From: Deltaproteobacteria bacterium
Lineage (GTDB): Bacteria > Myxococcota_A > Polyangia > JAAYKL01
Length of the DNA: 64,000 nt
Direction: 5' to 3'
NCBI GenBank assembly: GCA_016935665.1
Contig: JAFGQN010000151.1
Location: 36,804-100,803 of the forward strand
Below the pieces are notes generated by a model. It worked only from the letters and a program-made list of their open reading frames with translations. It did not search any database and was not told the origin of the DNA. Below, in pieces: positions 18,805 through 28,504 of this stretch (the first letter of the stretch is position 1; every line of letters starts with the position of its first letter). A program made the position numbers and the translations under genes.

Positions 18805-19089
18805 ATGACATCCGAAACCAATACATCCAGGAATGACCCTTTAGGGCTGGAAGCCGTTGCCGCTGTAGTGCAACGACTCGTGGAATTAAAAAAAGAGTCT
18901 CTCAGCGAGCATTCGTCTGCAGATAAACGATTTGCCATGATTGTGCAGCAGCTCGAAGAACATTTCAGTGCCGCCCAGCAGCGATATGACCTGCTAAAAG
19001 ATCGGTATTCGCTATTGAAAAGAACCAATGCGGCTTTATGCGACGAGCTTGTCTGGCTGAGAGACCAACTGGACGACTTGACAACGTGA
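18805..19089 (+). CDS. Small coiled-coil protein
   Basis: 94 residues, highly charged and almost wholly helical, with heptad-like spacing of Leu/Val/Ile from about residue 17 to the end (VVQRLVELKKESL, IVQQLEEHFSAAQQRYDLL, LVWLRDQLDDL). No signal peptide, membrane segment or named domain is seen, so it is probably a cytoplasmic coiled coil that dimerises or binds the neighbour. It starts at an ATG that sits at the predicted transcription start. The HTH gene begins 7 nt after its stop. The two look like one operon, and this protein could be a partner or structural adaptor of the regulator. Family not recognised. Confidence 0.7.
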   Translation: MTSETNTSRNDPLGLEAVAAVVQRLVELKKESLSEHSSADKRFAMIVQQLEEHFSAAQQRYDLLKDRYSLLKRTNAALCDELVWLRDQLDDLTT

Positions 19090-19096
19090 GGAACGG

Positions 19097-19582
19097 ATGA
19101 CCCGAGAAGACATTAACGCCCGATTGGAAAACGCGGCCCATCTTATACAGGAAATTCGAAATACAGAAACCGTACTGGACGAATTGTTTTTCTCCAGACC
19201 CACCATCTCTGTAGCGCCGCCTCCAGTAAATTTTTTTTCAGGTTCTGTGCAATACTCACTTGCAACTTCCGATGGAGATACATCTGTCGACAAAAATATG
19301 GATAACGGCCTCGGAACCTTAACAGCCACACTCACGTCCCCCATGGAACACGGTCCAGTAAATTATCCCGAAAACTTTGGTGAAATAATTGGCCAACGCA
19401 TTCGTGTATCACGATTGACAGCGGGTATCACGCAAAATGAATTAGCGGACAAAACCGGTATTAAAAGACCTAATATTGCTCGGCTCGAAAAAGGGCTCAG
19501 TCTTCCCAACCTGTCGACACTGGTTAAAGTATCATCAGCGCTACAAATTCCCCTGTACTCCCTGCTGAATACCAATTTTTAA
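19097..19582 (+). CDS. XRE/Cro-type HTH protein with N-terminal helix
   Basis: 161 residues. A GAGG ribosome site precedes the ATG. Residues 1-35 form a helical segment (NARLENAAHLIQEIRN) like that of the upstream partner, residues 36-95 are a low-complexity linker, and residues about 98-155 are a clear helix-turn-helix of the XRE class: IGQRIRVSRLTAGITQNEL, then the recognition helix KRPNIARLEKG and the closing NLSTLVKVSSAL. It should bind DNA as a dimer and may regulate its own promoter. The N-terminal helix could pair with the coiled-coil protein encoded 7 nt upstream. Targets are unknown. The following 257 bp (19583-19839) are AT-rich with no gene. Confidence 0.8.
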   Translation: MTREDINARLENAAHLIQEIRNTETVLDELFFSRPTISVAPPPVNFFSGSVQYSLATSDGDTSVDKNMDNGLGTLTATLTSPMEHGPVNYPENFGEIIGQRIRVSRLTAGITQNELADKTGIKRPNIARLEKGLSLPNLSTLVKVSSALQIPLYSLLNTNF

Positions 19583-19839
19583 ATTGAATTTTCAGGTCCG
19601 TTTTTTTTAAATAAAAACACGTAATTTTAGGTATTTAACTCTATGTAGTTAATGTATTTGACGCAGTTTGTTTTTGATTTCGTTTGGATGTCTGTATCAT
19701 TACTCAGACAAACTGTACAAAATAGCAGGTTAACGACCGTGTATTGGTGCTTAATTTTTCATATTAAAATACGATATTAGTATCTCAAGAACATATTATT
19801 TCACTTATTGATGTTTGATAGATTCATAAATTCGAATAG

Positions 19840-22419
19840 CTATTCGATAGACGCACCCAAAACGTGCAAATGCAATCCGTCGTCGTAGGCGTCCAGCACA
19901 ATGGTTTGATTGGAGGTTATTTCGCCGGCAATAATTTTTTCAGAGATTGCTTCCAGCACATTCTCCTGCAATACCCTTTTCAACGGCCTGGCCCCAAAGG
20001 CGTTGTCGTATCCTTTTTGAGACAGCCATTCCAATGCAGGATCTGATATCTTCATAATTAACGAACGGCTCTCCAACATTCTGGCCACGTTGCCCAGTTG
20101 TATCTCGGTTATTTTTTTCAAATCGGCTTTCTTCAATCGATTGAAAATCAGTATGCCGTCAATTCGATTAATAAACTCAGGTCTAAACACCGATTTCAGG
20201 GACCCCATAATATGATTCTCCACTTCAGATGCATCATCGGTTTCCAATATGTACTGAGACCCAATATTGCTTGTCATGATGATAATGGTATTTTTAAAAT
20301 CCACGGTGCGCCCTTTTCCATCCGTCAATCGTCCATCGTCCAATACCTGCAATAAAACGTTAAACACGTCGGGGTGTGCTTTTTCAATTTCGTCCAATAA
20401 CACAACACTGTAGGGTCTGCGACGCACGGCTTCGGTCAATTGTCCCCCCTCATCAAATCCCACGTATCCAGGGGGGGCGCCTATCAACCTGGCCACGGCG
20501 TGTTTTTCCATGTATTCGCTCATATCAATTCGTATCATATTTGATTCATCATCAAACAAAAACTCTGCGGCTGCCCTGGCCACCTCGGTTTTTCCCACAC
20601 CGGTCGGCCCGGTAAATAATAGCGAGGCAATGGGTTTGTTAGGATCCTTCAAGCCAGCTCGCGACAAACGAACTGCTTTGGCCAATCGAATAATCGCCGC
20701 ATCCTGTCCCACCACCCGTTCCCGGATGCGCTGTTCCATATTGAGCAGGCGCTCCTTTTCTCCCTCCACCATTTTAGATACGGGTATCCCCGTCCACTTT
20801 GAAACCACAAGGGCAATATCTTCTTCAGTTACCTCTTCGCGAATGTATGAATCCTCTTTATCTACAGCCTGAAGTTCCGCCGATACCTGGTCCAGTTGTT
20901 TTTGCAATGCCGGCAATTGGCCATATGTAATTTCGGCCGCGCGCTGATATTCCCCCTGGCGCTGAGCCATTTCTGATTCGGTTTTCAAACTGTCCATTTG
21001 CATCGCCAGAGATTTGGATGTTTGCACCAGGTCCCGCTGTCGCGTCCATTTTGATCGCATGGCCGACAACACCTCATTTTTTTCCGCCAGTTCTTTTTCA
21101 ATCTCTTCAATTCGCTCTTCGTCCCCTTCCATTTTCATGGCCTGCAACTCAATTTGCTTCCGCATAATTTTTCGCTGCAAATCATCAATGGGCGTTGGGA
21201 GCGATTCCACCTCCATCTTTAAACGACTGGCAGCTTCGTCCACAAGATCAATGGCTTTGTCGGGCAAAAACCGGTCCGTAACGTATCTGGACGAAAGTGT
21301 CGCCGCAGTCACAAGAGCACTGTCCTGAATCCGAATGCCATGATGCACCTCATATTTCTCTTTGAGTCCCCTGAGAATATCGATAGTATCCTCCATAGTG
21401 GGCTCGGTCACCATTACAGGCTGAAATCGTCTCTCCAGTGCTTTGTCCTTTTCCACATATTTTCGATATTCGTCGAGTGTCGTTGCTCCAATACATCGCA
21501 GTTCTCCACGCGCCAGTGCGGGTTTCAACAGATTTGCCGCATCCTGAGATCCTTCCGCTGCTCCCGCGCCAACGATGGTATGCATTTCGTCGATAAACAG
21601 AATGATTTGGCCATTTTTTCCCTGGACTTCCTTCATTACAGCTTTTAAACGCTCCTCAAATTCTCCACGAAATTTTGCACCAGCTACCAACGCCCCCATA
21701 TCCAGTGTCAGCACCAGCTTGTCTTTTAGACTATCAGGTACGTCACCATTAATGATTCGTTGGGCAATGCCATCCACAATAGCGGTTTTTCCAACTCCTG
21801 GTTCACCTATTAGCACTGGATTATTCTTGGTTCTTCGGGACAAAACCTGCAGTGTGCGACGCACTTCCTCATCACGGCCAATAACCGGATCGAGTTTTCC
21901 AAGTCGCGCCAACGCCGTTAAGTCGATCGCGTATTTTTCCAGCGCCTGAAATTTGGATTCCGGGTCCTCGTCAACGACTCTCTGGTTACCTCGAATTTCC
22001 TTTAGGGCCGACACAATAGTATCTTCATTAATACCAAGTTTTCGCAGTACTTTCTGCGTTGTAAATCCGGAGCCTTTGGCCATGGCCAATAGAAAATGTT
22101 CTGTGGATACGTACTCGTCCTTTAGTCCGTCAGCAATGGACTGAGCAGCATCAATCAGGTTCTTCAATACCGCCCCCACAAACGTATCGGTTCCTTTTAC
22201 CTTTGGGATCTTGTCAAATTCGTTTTGGATGGTGACGCGCATCATCTCCATCGGCACCCCTATCCGTTCCAGAATAGGTTGTACCAGCCCCTCATTCTGG
22301 TCCACCATGGAGGCGAGCATATGGATGTCTGTGATTTCCTGATGTTCAATTTTCCTGGCGATGGACTCGGCCCCCGCCAATGCTTCTCTGGATTTTACGG
22401 TTAATTTGTCTAGTCTCAT
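19840..22419 (-). CDS. clpB: ClpB disaggregase
   Basis: 859 residues, normal length for ClpB, the cytoplasmic AAA+ hexamer that pulls polypeptides out of aggregates with DnaK/DnaJ. Order: Clp N-domain repeats (residues 1-145), first AAA+ module with Walker A GEPGVGKT and Walker B LFIDEMHT, coiled-coil middle domain (about 410-525), second AAA+ module with GPTGVGKT and [14 protein letters not shown], and the C-terminal D2-small domain. The pore loop [11 protein letters not shown] is present. A GAAGG ribosome site precedes the ATG. A candidate sigma-70 promoter is at 22444-22471. No CIRCE or obvious heat-shock-sigma element was found upstream. A J-domain protein is encoded 6.6 kb away. Confidence 0.97.
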   Translation of the reverse strand: MRLDKLTVKSREALAGAESIARKIEHQEITDIHMLASMVDQNEGLVQPILERIGVPMEMMRVTIQNEFDKIPKVKGTDTFVGAVLKNLIDAAQSIADGLKDEYVSTEHFLLAMAKGSGFTTQKVLRKLGINEDTIVSALKEIRGNQRVVDEDPESKFQALEKYAIDLTALARLGKLDPVIGRDEEVRRTLQVLSRRTKNNPVLIGEPGVGKTAIVDGIAQRIINGDVPDSLKDKLVLTLDMGALVAGAKFRGEFEERLKAVMKEVQGKNGQIILFIDEMHTIVGAGAAEGSQDAANLLKPALARGELRCIGATTLDEYRKYVEKDKALERRFQPVMVTEPTMEDTIDILRGLKEKYEVHHGIRIQDSALVTAATLSSRYVTDRFLPDKAIDLVDEAASRLKMEVESLPTPIDDLQRKIMRKQIELQAMKMEGDEERIEEIEKELAEKNEVLSAMRSKWTRQRDLVQTSKSLAMQMDSLKTESEMAQRQGEYQRAAEITYGQLPALQKQLDQVSAELQAVDKEDSYIREEVTEEDIALVVSKWTGIPVSKMVEGEKERLLNMEQRIRERVVGQDAAIIRLAKAVRLSRAGLKDPNKPIASLLFTGPTGVGKTEVARAAAEFLFDDESNMIRIDMSEYMEKHAVARLIGAPPGYVGFDEGGQLTEAVRRRPYSVVLLDEIEKAHPDVFNVLLQVLDDGRLTDGKGRTVDFKNTIIIMTSNIGSQYILETDDASEVENHIMGSLKSVFRPEFINRIDGILIFNRLKKADLKKITEIQLGNVARMLESRSLIMKISDPALEWLSQKGYDNAFGARPLKRVLQENVLEAISEKIIAGEITSNQTIVLDAYDDGLHLHVLGASIE

Positions 22420-22443
22420 TTTTTTACCTTCGCTTTGGCCTTA

Positions 22444-22471
22444 AAGGTATTCGCCACTGATTCCCAGTCAA
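22444..22471 (-). promoter_or_regulatory. Candidate clpB promoter
   Basis: On the reverse strand TTGACT (22466-22471), a 16-bp spacer and TACCTT (22444-22449), about 25 bp before the clpB ATG. Weak -10. Assigned by position and similarity only. Confidence 0.35.
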
Positions 22472-22590
22472 TACACTAATTATTCGGTGCAATGTCGTGG
22501 CAGGGAATAAACGGCTTTATTCAGCACAACGACATTTAACGAAAATATATTTGGTGTTCTGTATACTACAGCCGTTATTCTTCGCATCAA

Positions 22591-23391
22591 TTAATTGTTG
22601 ATGAATTGGTCAATGCCCACAATTTCCAGCGTTGGACGACCCTCTGCGGCCAATCGCGCGTTTCGTTCCGCAATCCATTCCATAATCAGGGGGAACGCCT
22701 GCGCCGTATTTCGATTGGTATCATGCAGCAGAAAAACTCCGCCCTCCGGATTCTCTTCAATCACCCGTTGACTTCGCCGCAACAGCGCCCGCGGGGTTTC
22801 CGCCATCCAGTCCAGGGGATCGAGATTCCACATCACCACCGTGTAACCGTTTCGGGATAAGCTGGTAATATTGTCCCGATTAATGCGACCAAAGGGAGGC
22901 CGAAACAGCTTTAGCGGTTGCCCGGTTAATTCCGAAACCTGGTACGCCACCTGTTGTACTTCACTTTTCCAGGTCTCCGCATCCAGGGCGGTAACGTCTT
23001 TATGCGAAAATGTGTGATTGCCAACCAGATGCCCACGACGAATAATGTCTCTCAAGACGGCTTTGTTTTCATCACCAGCCGCTGTCCTTGAATGGAACCG
23101 GTGGCCATTGATGAAAAACGTCCCCTTGACGTGATATTTATCCAGCTCATTCAACAAAATAGGTGTCGTGCGGTGGTCCGGTCCGTCGTCAAAGGTGAAT
23201 GTTATTTTGTTTTTAACTTCCTCACCTCTCACAATTCGTCCCTGTCCCACCAGGTGATTCCAGCGATTGCCATCTGCTGCTTTAATTTTATACCGAATGT
23301 CTTTCAGTGACCCAAAGCCCAAAACGACAATTGGAACCAGCAATATAACCAGAATGATTAGTTTAGGCAGGGTTTTGTCTTGTCGATGCAT
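22591..23391 (-). CDS. Polysaccharide deacetylase (NodB/CE4 family)
   Basis: 266 residues. The ATG at 23389-23391 overlaps the ssb stop (TGATG), so translation is probably coupled. A single N-terminal hydrophobic segment (residues about 8-26) anchors or exports it. The NodB domain shows the CE4 motifs in order: TFDDGPD (catalytic base and metal Asp), HLVGNHTFSHKD with the H-x3-H metal pair, RPPFGRINRDN, LDPLDW and VFLLHD. Such enzymes remove N-acetyl groups from peptidoglycan, chitin-like polymers or exopolysaccharide. Location outside the membrane fits a cell-wall or surface substrate. Which polymer is used cannot be read from the sequence. Confidence 0.9.
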   Translation of the reverse strand: MHRQDKTLPKLIILVILLVPIVVLGFGSLKDIRYKIKAADGNRWNHLVGQGRIVRGEEVKNKITFTFDDGPDHRTTPILLNELDKYHVKGTFFINGHRFHSRTAAGDENKAVLRDIIRRGHLVGNHTFSHKDVTALDAETWKSEVQQVAYQVSELTGQPLKLFRPPFGRINRDNITSLSRNGYTVVMWNLDPLDWMAETPRALLRRSQRVIEENPEGGVFLLHDTNRNTAQAFPLIMEWIAERNARLAAEGRPTLEIVGIDQFINN

Positions 23392-23870
23392 CAAAACGGA
23401 ATATCGTCATCATCACCGAAACTGGGTGGGCCATCGTATCCGCCTCCATTGAACCCGCCTCCGTCGTTGCCTCCACCAGGGAATCCGCCACCGCCGGAAT
23501 GACCCCCTTGAGACGGTCCACTGCCGCCTTCGGTTCGACCGCCCAGAAATACGACTTTTTGTGCGTTCACTTCAGTCATATATCTTTTCTGACCGGTTTT
23601 TTCGTCATCCCAACTGCGCGTGCGCAATCTGCCTTCGATGTATACCTGACGTCCTTTACTTAAAAATTTGCCAACGTTTTCCCCCTGTTTACCCCAGACC
23701 ACCACATTGTGCCATTCTGTCCTCTCCTGCCGTTCACCGGTGTTCGATTGATACGATTCACCTGTGGCGACCGGAAATCGACATCTGGCAGTCCCACCCT
23801 GTGTATAACTGACTTCAGGGTCTTTTCCCAAATTTCCAACCAAAATTACTTTGTTTACACCATCAGCCAT
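23391..23870 (-). CDS. ssb: Single-stranded DNA-binding protein
   Basis: 159 residues. The OB-fold occupies residues 1-110 ([38 protein letters not shown]). A Gly-rich flexible linker follows, then the acidic tip DDDDIPF, through which SSB recruits replication and repair proteins. Length and layout are typical of bacterial SSB, which coats single-stranded DNA as a tetramer. It is the middle gene of a three-gene run, 30 bp after the phosphosugar mutase stop and overlapping the deacetylase start. Confidence 0.97.
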   Translation of the reverse strand: MADGVNKVILVGNLGKDPEVSYTQGGTARCRFPVATGESYQSNTGERQERTEWHNVVVWGKQGENVGKFLSKGRQVYIEGRLRTRSWDDEKTGQKRYMTEVNAQKVVFLGGRTEGGSGPSQGGHSGGGGFPGGGNDGGGFNGGGYDGPPSFGDDDDIPF

Positions 23871-23900
23871 CTAAATTACCTCATTTCTAATACTCTCAAA

Positions 23901-26177
23901 TTATCTAAACATCGACAGTGCCTTTTGCTTGTCACTTTCGCTAATATCATTTTCCAGGCGATTAATCCATGCTTTTGCCGCATGCCCAACCAACCCAATG
24001 GCGTCTTCGCCGAACGGTCTCAATTGGGCTTCAAGCCAGCGCTCCGATTCTGATCCGGACCGAATTCGGTCTACCAGATTTGGCAAAATGTGGGTGCAAA
24101 GGAATATTTTGTTGTCCACTGTAACAAGGTCGGAAACCAGGAGCGACTCATTGGGTATTTGCGGGAACACATCTCCCAATACATCTTTTCCAAGGCAATA
24201 TCGGATAAACGTGTTTCCTATTTCAAAGGCACGTGCATCCGTGGTCGCGATAATGGTGTCCAGCATCTCATCGCTAATCGTGGACAACTCTTCCGGGGAT
24301 GTATCATCAAGGGTACCTCCCACCTTTTGCAGTGACGGTACTTCCACATATATTTTGGTCTTCGGTTCTGTTCCGGACGGCCGTATGACCAGGCGAATGA
24401 CCATTCCATCTCCACCATCCAGCTCGAACAGCAGCACATTGCGACTGGCTGCATCGGTGGAACTCAACACGGGTCCACCCACCTTCTGATAATCAACAAA
24501 ACGAATCACCGTCATTCCAGCAATTGTTTTAGGCGGATTTTCCCTCAGAACCTCCTGAATATGCCGAATCCGGTACAATCCCTCAATACCGTCCATCACC
24601 AATGATCGCTGAGAATTGCGATAGTAGCCATACACCCTATATATATCGCGCAGATATTCTTCAACCGTTTTATCCCCATCTTTTAAATCGCATATCAAAC
24701 CCGATAGCTGAACAGCCGCTCCGCATGCGTCTTTGTCCCGTACATCGGGCGATACCAGATAACCATGACTTTCCTCATTTCCAAAAATGTAATCCGAAGG
24801 CGTCCCTGTCACACTGTCTTTGTCGGGTTTGGGCGGAAACGGAAACGCACCGTGCTCCTCAAGGCAACGCACCACATCGCCGATGTACTTGCATCCCACC
24901 ATCAAATCACCAACCACCTGCAATCCGTTCGCTGCAGCGATTGTTCGCTGAAGACTGGTAGTAACCAATGTATTTACAAAAATACCGCTTTCGGTCAGCG
25001 TGCCCTGCTTTTTCCTGTCAGAGATAATCGATTGCACCAGCAACACACCGATTAAGTGGCCATTGATAAACTCCCATTGCCCCGACCTTCGTTTGGCTAT
25101 CATACCTAAACGATCCGCGTCCGGGTCACTGGAAAATCCCACGTCACATCCGGTTTCCGTCGCGGTCTGCTCAAGACGGTCCATGGAATCAGGTACTTCG
25201 GGATTGCCAATTCTGTATCGAACACTTTTAAATGAACCATCATACGCTGCCTGGTCCGTTACCGTAACCACCTCGAAACCAATTTTGTGGAGAGCCTCAT
25301 GAACCGTTGTCATTCCGGTGCCGCACAGAGGCGTATAACCAATTTTGGCACTGCGGGAAGTTGTATGTATCAAAGAGGTATTCAGCGAAATGTATTTACC
25401 ATGTACCTTGGGTGATACAAATTCAATCTGTCCCGCCGCCAATGCGTCTTCATATGCCATCGTCTTTATGTAGCGCACATTCTCCACGACCTGCAGCAGC
25501 TTCTCATCATCCGGTGGGATTTCCTGTCCACCATATCGATTGTAAAATTTCCCGCCGTTGTCATCCGGATGATTGTGAGATGCGGAAATATTGAGTCCCC
25601 CGGCGGCGCCATATTCGCGAATCAGAAATGATAATTCCGGCGTAGAAATGTATTTATCGGTGCATTTTTTTTGATGGGGCCCATCCTGCAGAGGTCCTAT
25701 CACAATCGCTTTGATGCTGTTGGCTGCGTAAATAGTTGCGGAAATGCGGGCCATGTCCAGGGAAGTTAATTCAAACAAGACCCCTTTTACTCCCTGATAC
25801 AGCCCCCGCAAATCAAAAAACTGACGTACATCGTGCGCCACCACCACTGTCAGTGCATCATTGGGATGGGACTGGCTTTTCAGATAATCGCAATGTCCCT
25901 GCACGGACAATCCAACTGTATAAGGATTGATACGATTGGGACCCGCTCCGACCGGACCCCGTCGCCCCCCCGTACCAAAGGGCATCATGCGCCAAAAGCT
26001 GTCCAGCAGAGTCTCCCAATTCTCCATTTTTACCAAATGGCCAATATACGGTCTGTAAGGTTCATATTTTTTTTCAGACCACCATGTAATGATGTTGTCA
26101 ATCGCCTTTTTTCTGATGTCTTCTTCCACGGATAAAGTCACAAACGCGGTTTTTATTCTACTCAGTTCGTCAGTCAT
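23901..26177 (-). CDS. Large phosphoglucomutase/phosphomannomutase-family protein
   Basis: 758 residues from the ATG at 26175-26177, which follows GAGGA. The GTG at 26192 lies inside that ribosome site. These enzymes move phosphate between C1 and C6 of hexose phosphates. Domain markers in order: RRGPVGAGPNRINPYTVG, the phosphoserine loop NISASHNHPDDNGGKFYN, the magnesium loop SSDPDADRLGM, and the phosphate-binding loop RPSGTEPKTKIYVE in domain 4. At 758 residues it is longer than the usual 450-600: an N-terminal helical region of about 80 residues and a C-terminal tail of about 120 residues (containing ATTDARAFEIG) are extra. Which sugar is used is unknown. It heads the mutase-ssb-deacetylase run. 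Confidence 0.9.
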   Translation of the reverse strand: MTDELSRIKTAFVTLSVEEDIRKKAIDNIITWWSEKKYEPYRPYIGHLVKMENWETLLDSFWRMMPFGTGGRRGPVGAGPNRINPYTVGLSVQGHCDYLKSQSHPNDALTVVVAHDVRQFFDLRGLYQGVKGVLFELTSLDMARISATIYAANSIKAIVIGPLQDGPHQKKCTDKYISTPELSFLIREYGAAGGLNISASHNHPDDNGGKFYNRYGGQEIPPDDEKLLQVVENVRYIKTMAYEDALAAGQIEFVSPKVHGKYISLNTSLIHTTSRSAKIGYTPLCGTGMTTVHEALHKIGFEVVTVTDQAAYDGSFKSVRYRIGNPEVPDSMDRLEQTATETGCDVGFSSDPDADRLGMIAKRRSGQWEFINGHLIGVLLVQSIISDRKKQGTLTESGIFVNTLVTTSLQRTIAAANGLQVVGDLMVGCKYIGDVVRCLEEHGAFPFPPKPDKDSVTGTPSDYIFGNEESHGYLVSPDVRDKDACGAAVQLSGLICDLKDGDKTVEEYLRDIYRVYGYYRNSQRSLVMDGIEGLYRIRHIQEVLRENPPKTIAGMTVIRFVDYQKVGGPVLSSTDAASRNVLLFELDGGDGMVIRLVIRPSGTEPKTKIYVEVPSLQKVGGTLDDTSPEELSTISDEMLDTIIATTDARAFEIGNTFIRYCLGKDVLGDVFPQIPNESLLVSDLVTVDNKIFLCTHILPNLVDRIRSGSESERWLEAQLRPFGEDAIGLVGHAAKAWINRLENDISESDKQKALSMFR

Positions 26178-26315
26178 TCTGTCAGTCCTCACAAGGTCCC
26201 TTGTTGTAAAAATGATTCGGCATTCATTTTGCCAGTGACGGATACGTCAATTTCTGTAAATATTGGGCATACAGCAAAGTCACAGCGTTCAACATCTACA
26301 AGGGAATGTCAAACA

Positions 26316-26717
26316 ATGGTCAGAAAAATCCTTCACCTGCAAACCACCAGTTCTCAGCAGATGGTCGATGTCACGAGGCAATTACGCGAACTCGCATCTG
26401 CTCACCCAGAGGCATCACTTATGGCTCTGTATGCACGAGGCGCCACTGCTGCCATCATGATTCAGGAAAACTGGGACCCAAATATCACCACCGACATTTT
26501 AAGATGTCTTTCGCAGATTGCTCCACCAGGACAGTGGCTGCACGACCACGTGGACGGTAACGCCGATGCTCATATCAAAGCCGGGATAGTCGGTCCCTCT
26601 GAAACCATCCCATTGGAAAAAGGCGAAATGTTGCTCTCCACCTGGCAAAACGTCTTTTTCTGCGACTTCGATGGCCCCCGCTCCAACCGAGAACTCGTGG
26701 TTACGCTGCTACCGTAG
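26316..26717 (+). CDS. yjbQ: YjbQ/UPF0047 family protein
   Basis: 133 residues from the ATG at 26316-26318, preceded by AAGGGA. The frame to 26229 has no ribosome site. The family signature is complete: HDHVDGNADAHIKAGIVG, LLSTWQNVFFCDFDG and a closing REL-V-V. The fold is a small trimer with a metal site formed by His/Asp of the HDH...HIK block. E. coli YjbQ has weak thiamine-phosphate synthase activity, but the physiological role is unsettled. It is monocistronic, divergent from the mutase gene and convergent with queE. The 183 bp to queE show no gene or clear terminator. Confidence 0.93.
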   Translation: MVRKILHLQTTSSQQMVDVTRQLRELASAHPEASLMALYARGATAAIMIQENWDPNITTDILRCLSQIAPPGQWLHDHVDGNADAHIKAGIVGPSETIPLEKGEMLLSTWQNVFFCDFDGPRSNRELVVTLLP

Positions 26718-26900
26718 GACGTAACCAACGATATTAGCCCTGCCCATCCAGAGAAAGTCCAGTGGCCTATTCGTACGGCGCAGGCTTTAAATACTGTATT
26801 TGCGCATCCGTCCATCCGAACCGGCAAATCTCCATGTGCGGCCAAACTATTTTTATTCAACTGAACCATCATTCGAAACAGAACTGTTTGGAGGCGGTAT

Positions 26901-27548
26901 TCAGTGCTCGCCCAAAGCGTTTGGCCAAATGATTTTGTGGAGCTGCAACTGCAGACGAAATGGCTTTTTAGAAGAAAGTATCCATCCGGCCACCTGCCGT
27001 TTATCCAATTCGGATACTGGGGAAATGTGAACTGGAAACATGCTTGTGAGCGCGTACTTGTCCTCCATCACCACTGCGAAATTGAAATCTGCTTCGTTGG
27101 TAATCACGAACTTTATCTGAGCCTGAGAATCCTTGAGATGAACAATATTTTCCTCACTCAGCACTGCAACCACCCCGGACCCTGGCGTCTTGATGTCCAT
27201 AATGATGTGCACCCGTTTGTCCACATCCACCACGGGCTCCTGTCCACTGGTTTCCAGCAACACTTTGAGCCCCGCATCGCATAGTCGGGTCAGCAATTCG
27301 GGCGTATGCTTTTGTTGCAGGGGTTCACCACCGGTAACTTCTACCAAATCGCAATTATACGATTTTACTCGTTCCAGCACGTCGTCGATGGTCATATCAT
27401 CGCCAATGGCTTTAGCCACACCCCGCGTATCACAATATGAGCATCCTATGGTGCATCCGGTCAGTCGAACAAATACGCAGGGTAAGCCCATGAATGTGGA
27501 TTCGCCCTGAAGTGAGTAAAAAATAGAGTAAACATTAACTGTATTCAT
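26901..27548 (-). CDS. queE: 7-carboxy-7-deazaguanine synthase (radical SAM QueE)
   Basis: 215 residues from the ATG at 27546-27548, five bp after the queC stop. The longer frame overlaps queC. QueE rearranges 6-carboxy-tetrahydropterin to 7-carboxy-7-deazaguanine in the queuosine pathway. The N-terminus has the family motif IFYSLQGES, then the iron-sulfur cluster ligands in CTIGCSYCDT (CxxxCxxC), the VTGGEPL SAM-binding turn, LETSG, and the ending QLHKIIWPN. The queC-queE order on one strand means QueE's product is passed to QueC. queD and folE are not in the window. Confidence 0.95.
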   Translation of the reverse strand: MNTVNVYSIFYSLQGESTFMGLPCVFVRLTGCTIGCSYCDTRGVAKAIGDDMTIDDVLERVKSYNCDLVEVTGGEPLQQKHTPELLTRLCDAGLKVLLETSGQEPVVDVDKRVHIIMDIKTPGSGVVAVLSEENIVHLKDSQAQIKFVITNEADFNFAVVMEDKYALTSMFPVHISPVSELDKRQVAGWILSSKKPFRLQLQLHKIIWPNALGEH

Positions 27549-27553
27549 TTGAA

Positions 27554-28255
27554 TTACCTGGATTCCCTTTTCCCTGCCCGTTTCAGCACAGGGTCTGCCA
27601 TACCCGCTTCTTTGAATCCTTTTTCCCGCAAGCGGCACGAGTCGCATGTTTCACACGGTGTGCCATCCGGGCCCGGATCATAACAGGTATGCGTATGTTC
27701 AAAATCTACGCCATACATCTCTCCCAACCGCACAGTTTCCTCTTTGGTTAATCGAATCAGTGGTGCATGAATGGTGAAATGCCCTTCCCCGTCCGCAGCT
27801 CGGGTTCCCAAATTCGCTGTGGCTTCAAACGATTCAATGAACTCCGGCCGACAATCAGGATACCCCGAATAGTCCACCGAAGATACTCCAATAAAAATAT
27901 CTCTGGCGCCAATGGACTCTGCATACGAAAGTGCCACAGACAGAAAAACCGTATTTCGAGCGGGAACATAGGTAACAGGGATTTCATTACTCTCAACGTT
28001 ATGGGGCACATCAATGATATCTGTAAGAGCCGATCCCCCAAACTGACCTATATTTAAATCAAAAACAATGTGTTTTGATACCAATGCCGATTTCGCCTGA
28101 ACTTTCGCTGCTTCGATTTCCATCCCATGGCGTTGCCCGTATCGAAAGGTAATGGCATGAACGTCAAATCCTTTATGCACCGCGTCCGCGAGCACCACAG
28201 AAGAATCCATCCCACCGGACAATAACACGACCGCCTGTTTTTTTTTCTGAGTCAT
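27554..28255 (-). CDS. queC: 7-cyano-7-deazaguanine synthase (QueC)
   Basis: 233 residues. ATP-dependent ligase that turns 7-carboxy-7-deazaguanine into preQ0. The PP-loop SGGMDSSVVLAD (residues 13-24) binds ATP. The zinc site near the C-terminus has the four Cys in CYDPGPDGTPCETCDSCR. ITFRYGQRH and YVPARNTVFLS are family blocks. It is followed by queE after 5 bp. The start follows a weak GGAA site. I looked for a preQ1 riboswitch in the upstream DNA and did not find one. That DNA instead contains DnaA boxes and parS-like sites. Confidence 0.96.
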   Translation of the reverse strand: MTQKKKQAVVLLSGGMDSSVVLADAVHKGFDVHAITFRYGQRHGMEIEAAKVQAKSALVSKHIVFDLNIGQFGGSALTDIIDVPHNVESNEIPVTYVPARNTVFLSVALSYAESIGARDIFIGVSSVDYSGYPDCRPEFIESFEATANLGTRAADGEGHFTIHAPLIRLTKEETVRLGEMYGVDFEHTHTCYDPGPDGTPCETCDSCRLREKGFKEAGMADPVLKRAGKRESR

Positions 28256-28296
28256 AATAGTAATTCCATTTCATCAAAAACACTGTTCACATAGAC

Positions 28297-28305
28297 TGTG
28301 GATAA
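28297..28305 (-). promoter_or_regulatory. DnaA box (TTATCCACA on minus strand)
   Basis: TGTGGATAA on the plus strand, a perfect match to the consensus DnaA box TTATCCACA read on the reverse strand. Confidence 0.6.
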
Positions 28306-28375
28306 CCTGTTATTAGATTTTTTCACTTTTTACCAGCCCAATAAAAGCCGCGTCAATACTGGGGTTGCGCTCCAT

Positions 28376-28391
28376 GGTTTCACGTGAAACA
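28376..28391. promoter_or_regulatory. parS-like site 1
   Basis: GGTTTCACGTGAAACA, one mismatch (first base) from the conserved ParB-binding parS 16-mer TGTTTCACGTGAAACA. Spaced 71 bp centre to centre from site 2. Confidence 0.8.
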
Positions 28392-28401
28392 CTCTTTATC
28401 C

Positions 28402-28410
28402 TGTGGATAA
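28402..28410 (-). promoter_or_regulatory. DnaA box (TTATCCACA on minus strand)
   Basis: TGTGGATAA on the plus strand, perfect. It lies inside a small dyad, TTATCC-TG-TGGATAA, 11 bp from parS-like site 1. Confidence 0.6.
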
Positions 28411-28446
28411 CTTTTTTTGAAAAATCACAGCTAACACTTTTACAGA

Positions 28447-28462
28447 TGTTTCACGTGAAACT
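28447..28462. promoter_or_regulatory. parS-like site 2
   Basis: TGTTTCACGTGAAACT, one mismatch (last base) from the parS 16-mer. 42 bp centre to centre from site 3. Confidence 0.82.
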
Positions 28463-28488
28463 TTTTCACCTGAATTTCAAAAAACAGA

Positions 28489-28504
28489 TGTTTCACGTGA
28501 AACA
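28489..28504. promoter_or_regulatory. parS site 3 (perfect)
   Basis: TGTTTCACGTGAAACA, identical to the bacterial parS consensus. The palindrome extends to 22 bp (28486-28507) because AGA and TCT flank it. Confidence 0.9.

Noticed and set aside
19832..19847. Perfect 16-bp palindrome TCGAATAGCTATTCGA over the clpB stop
   Set aside because: It has no loop and no U-tract, so it is not an intrinsic terminator. No other role is supported.
22420..22560. CIRCE or heat-shock-sigma element before clpB
   Set aside because: No TTAGCACTC-N9-GAGTGCTAA and no CTTGAAA-N13-CCCCAT-like match was found. Only a sigma-70-like candidate remains.
28256..28400. preQ1 riboswitch before queC
   Set aside because: No P1 stem, loop or A-rich tail of a known preQ1 class could be found. 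The region is explained by DnaA boxes and parS.
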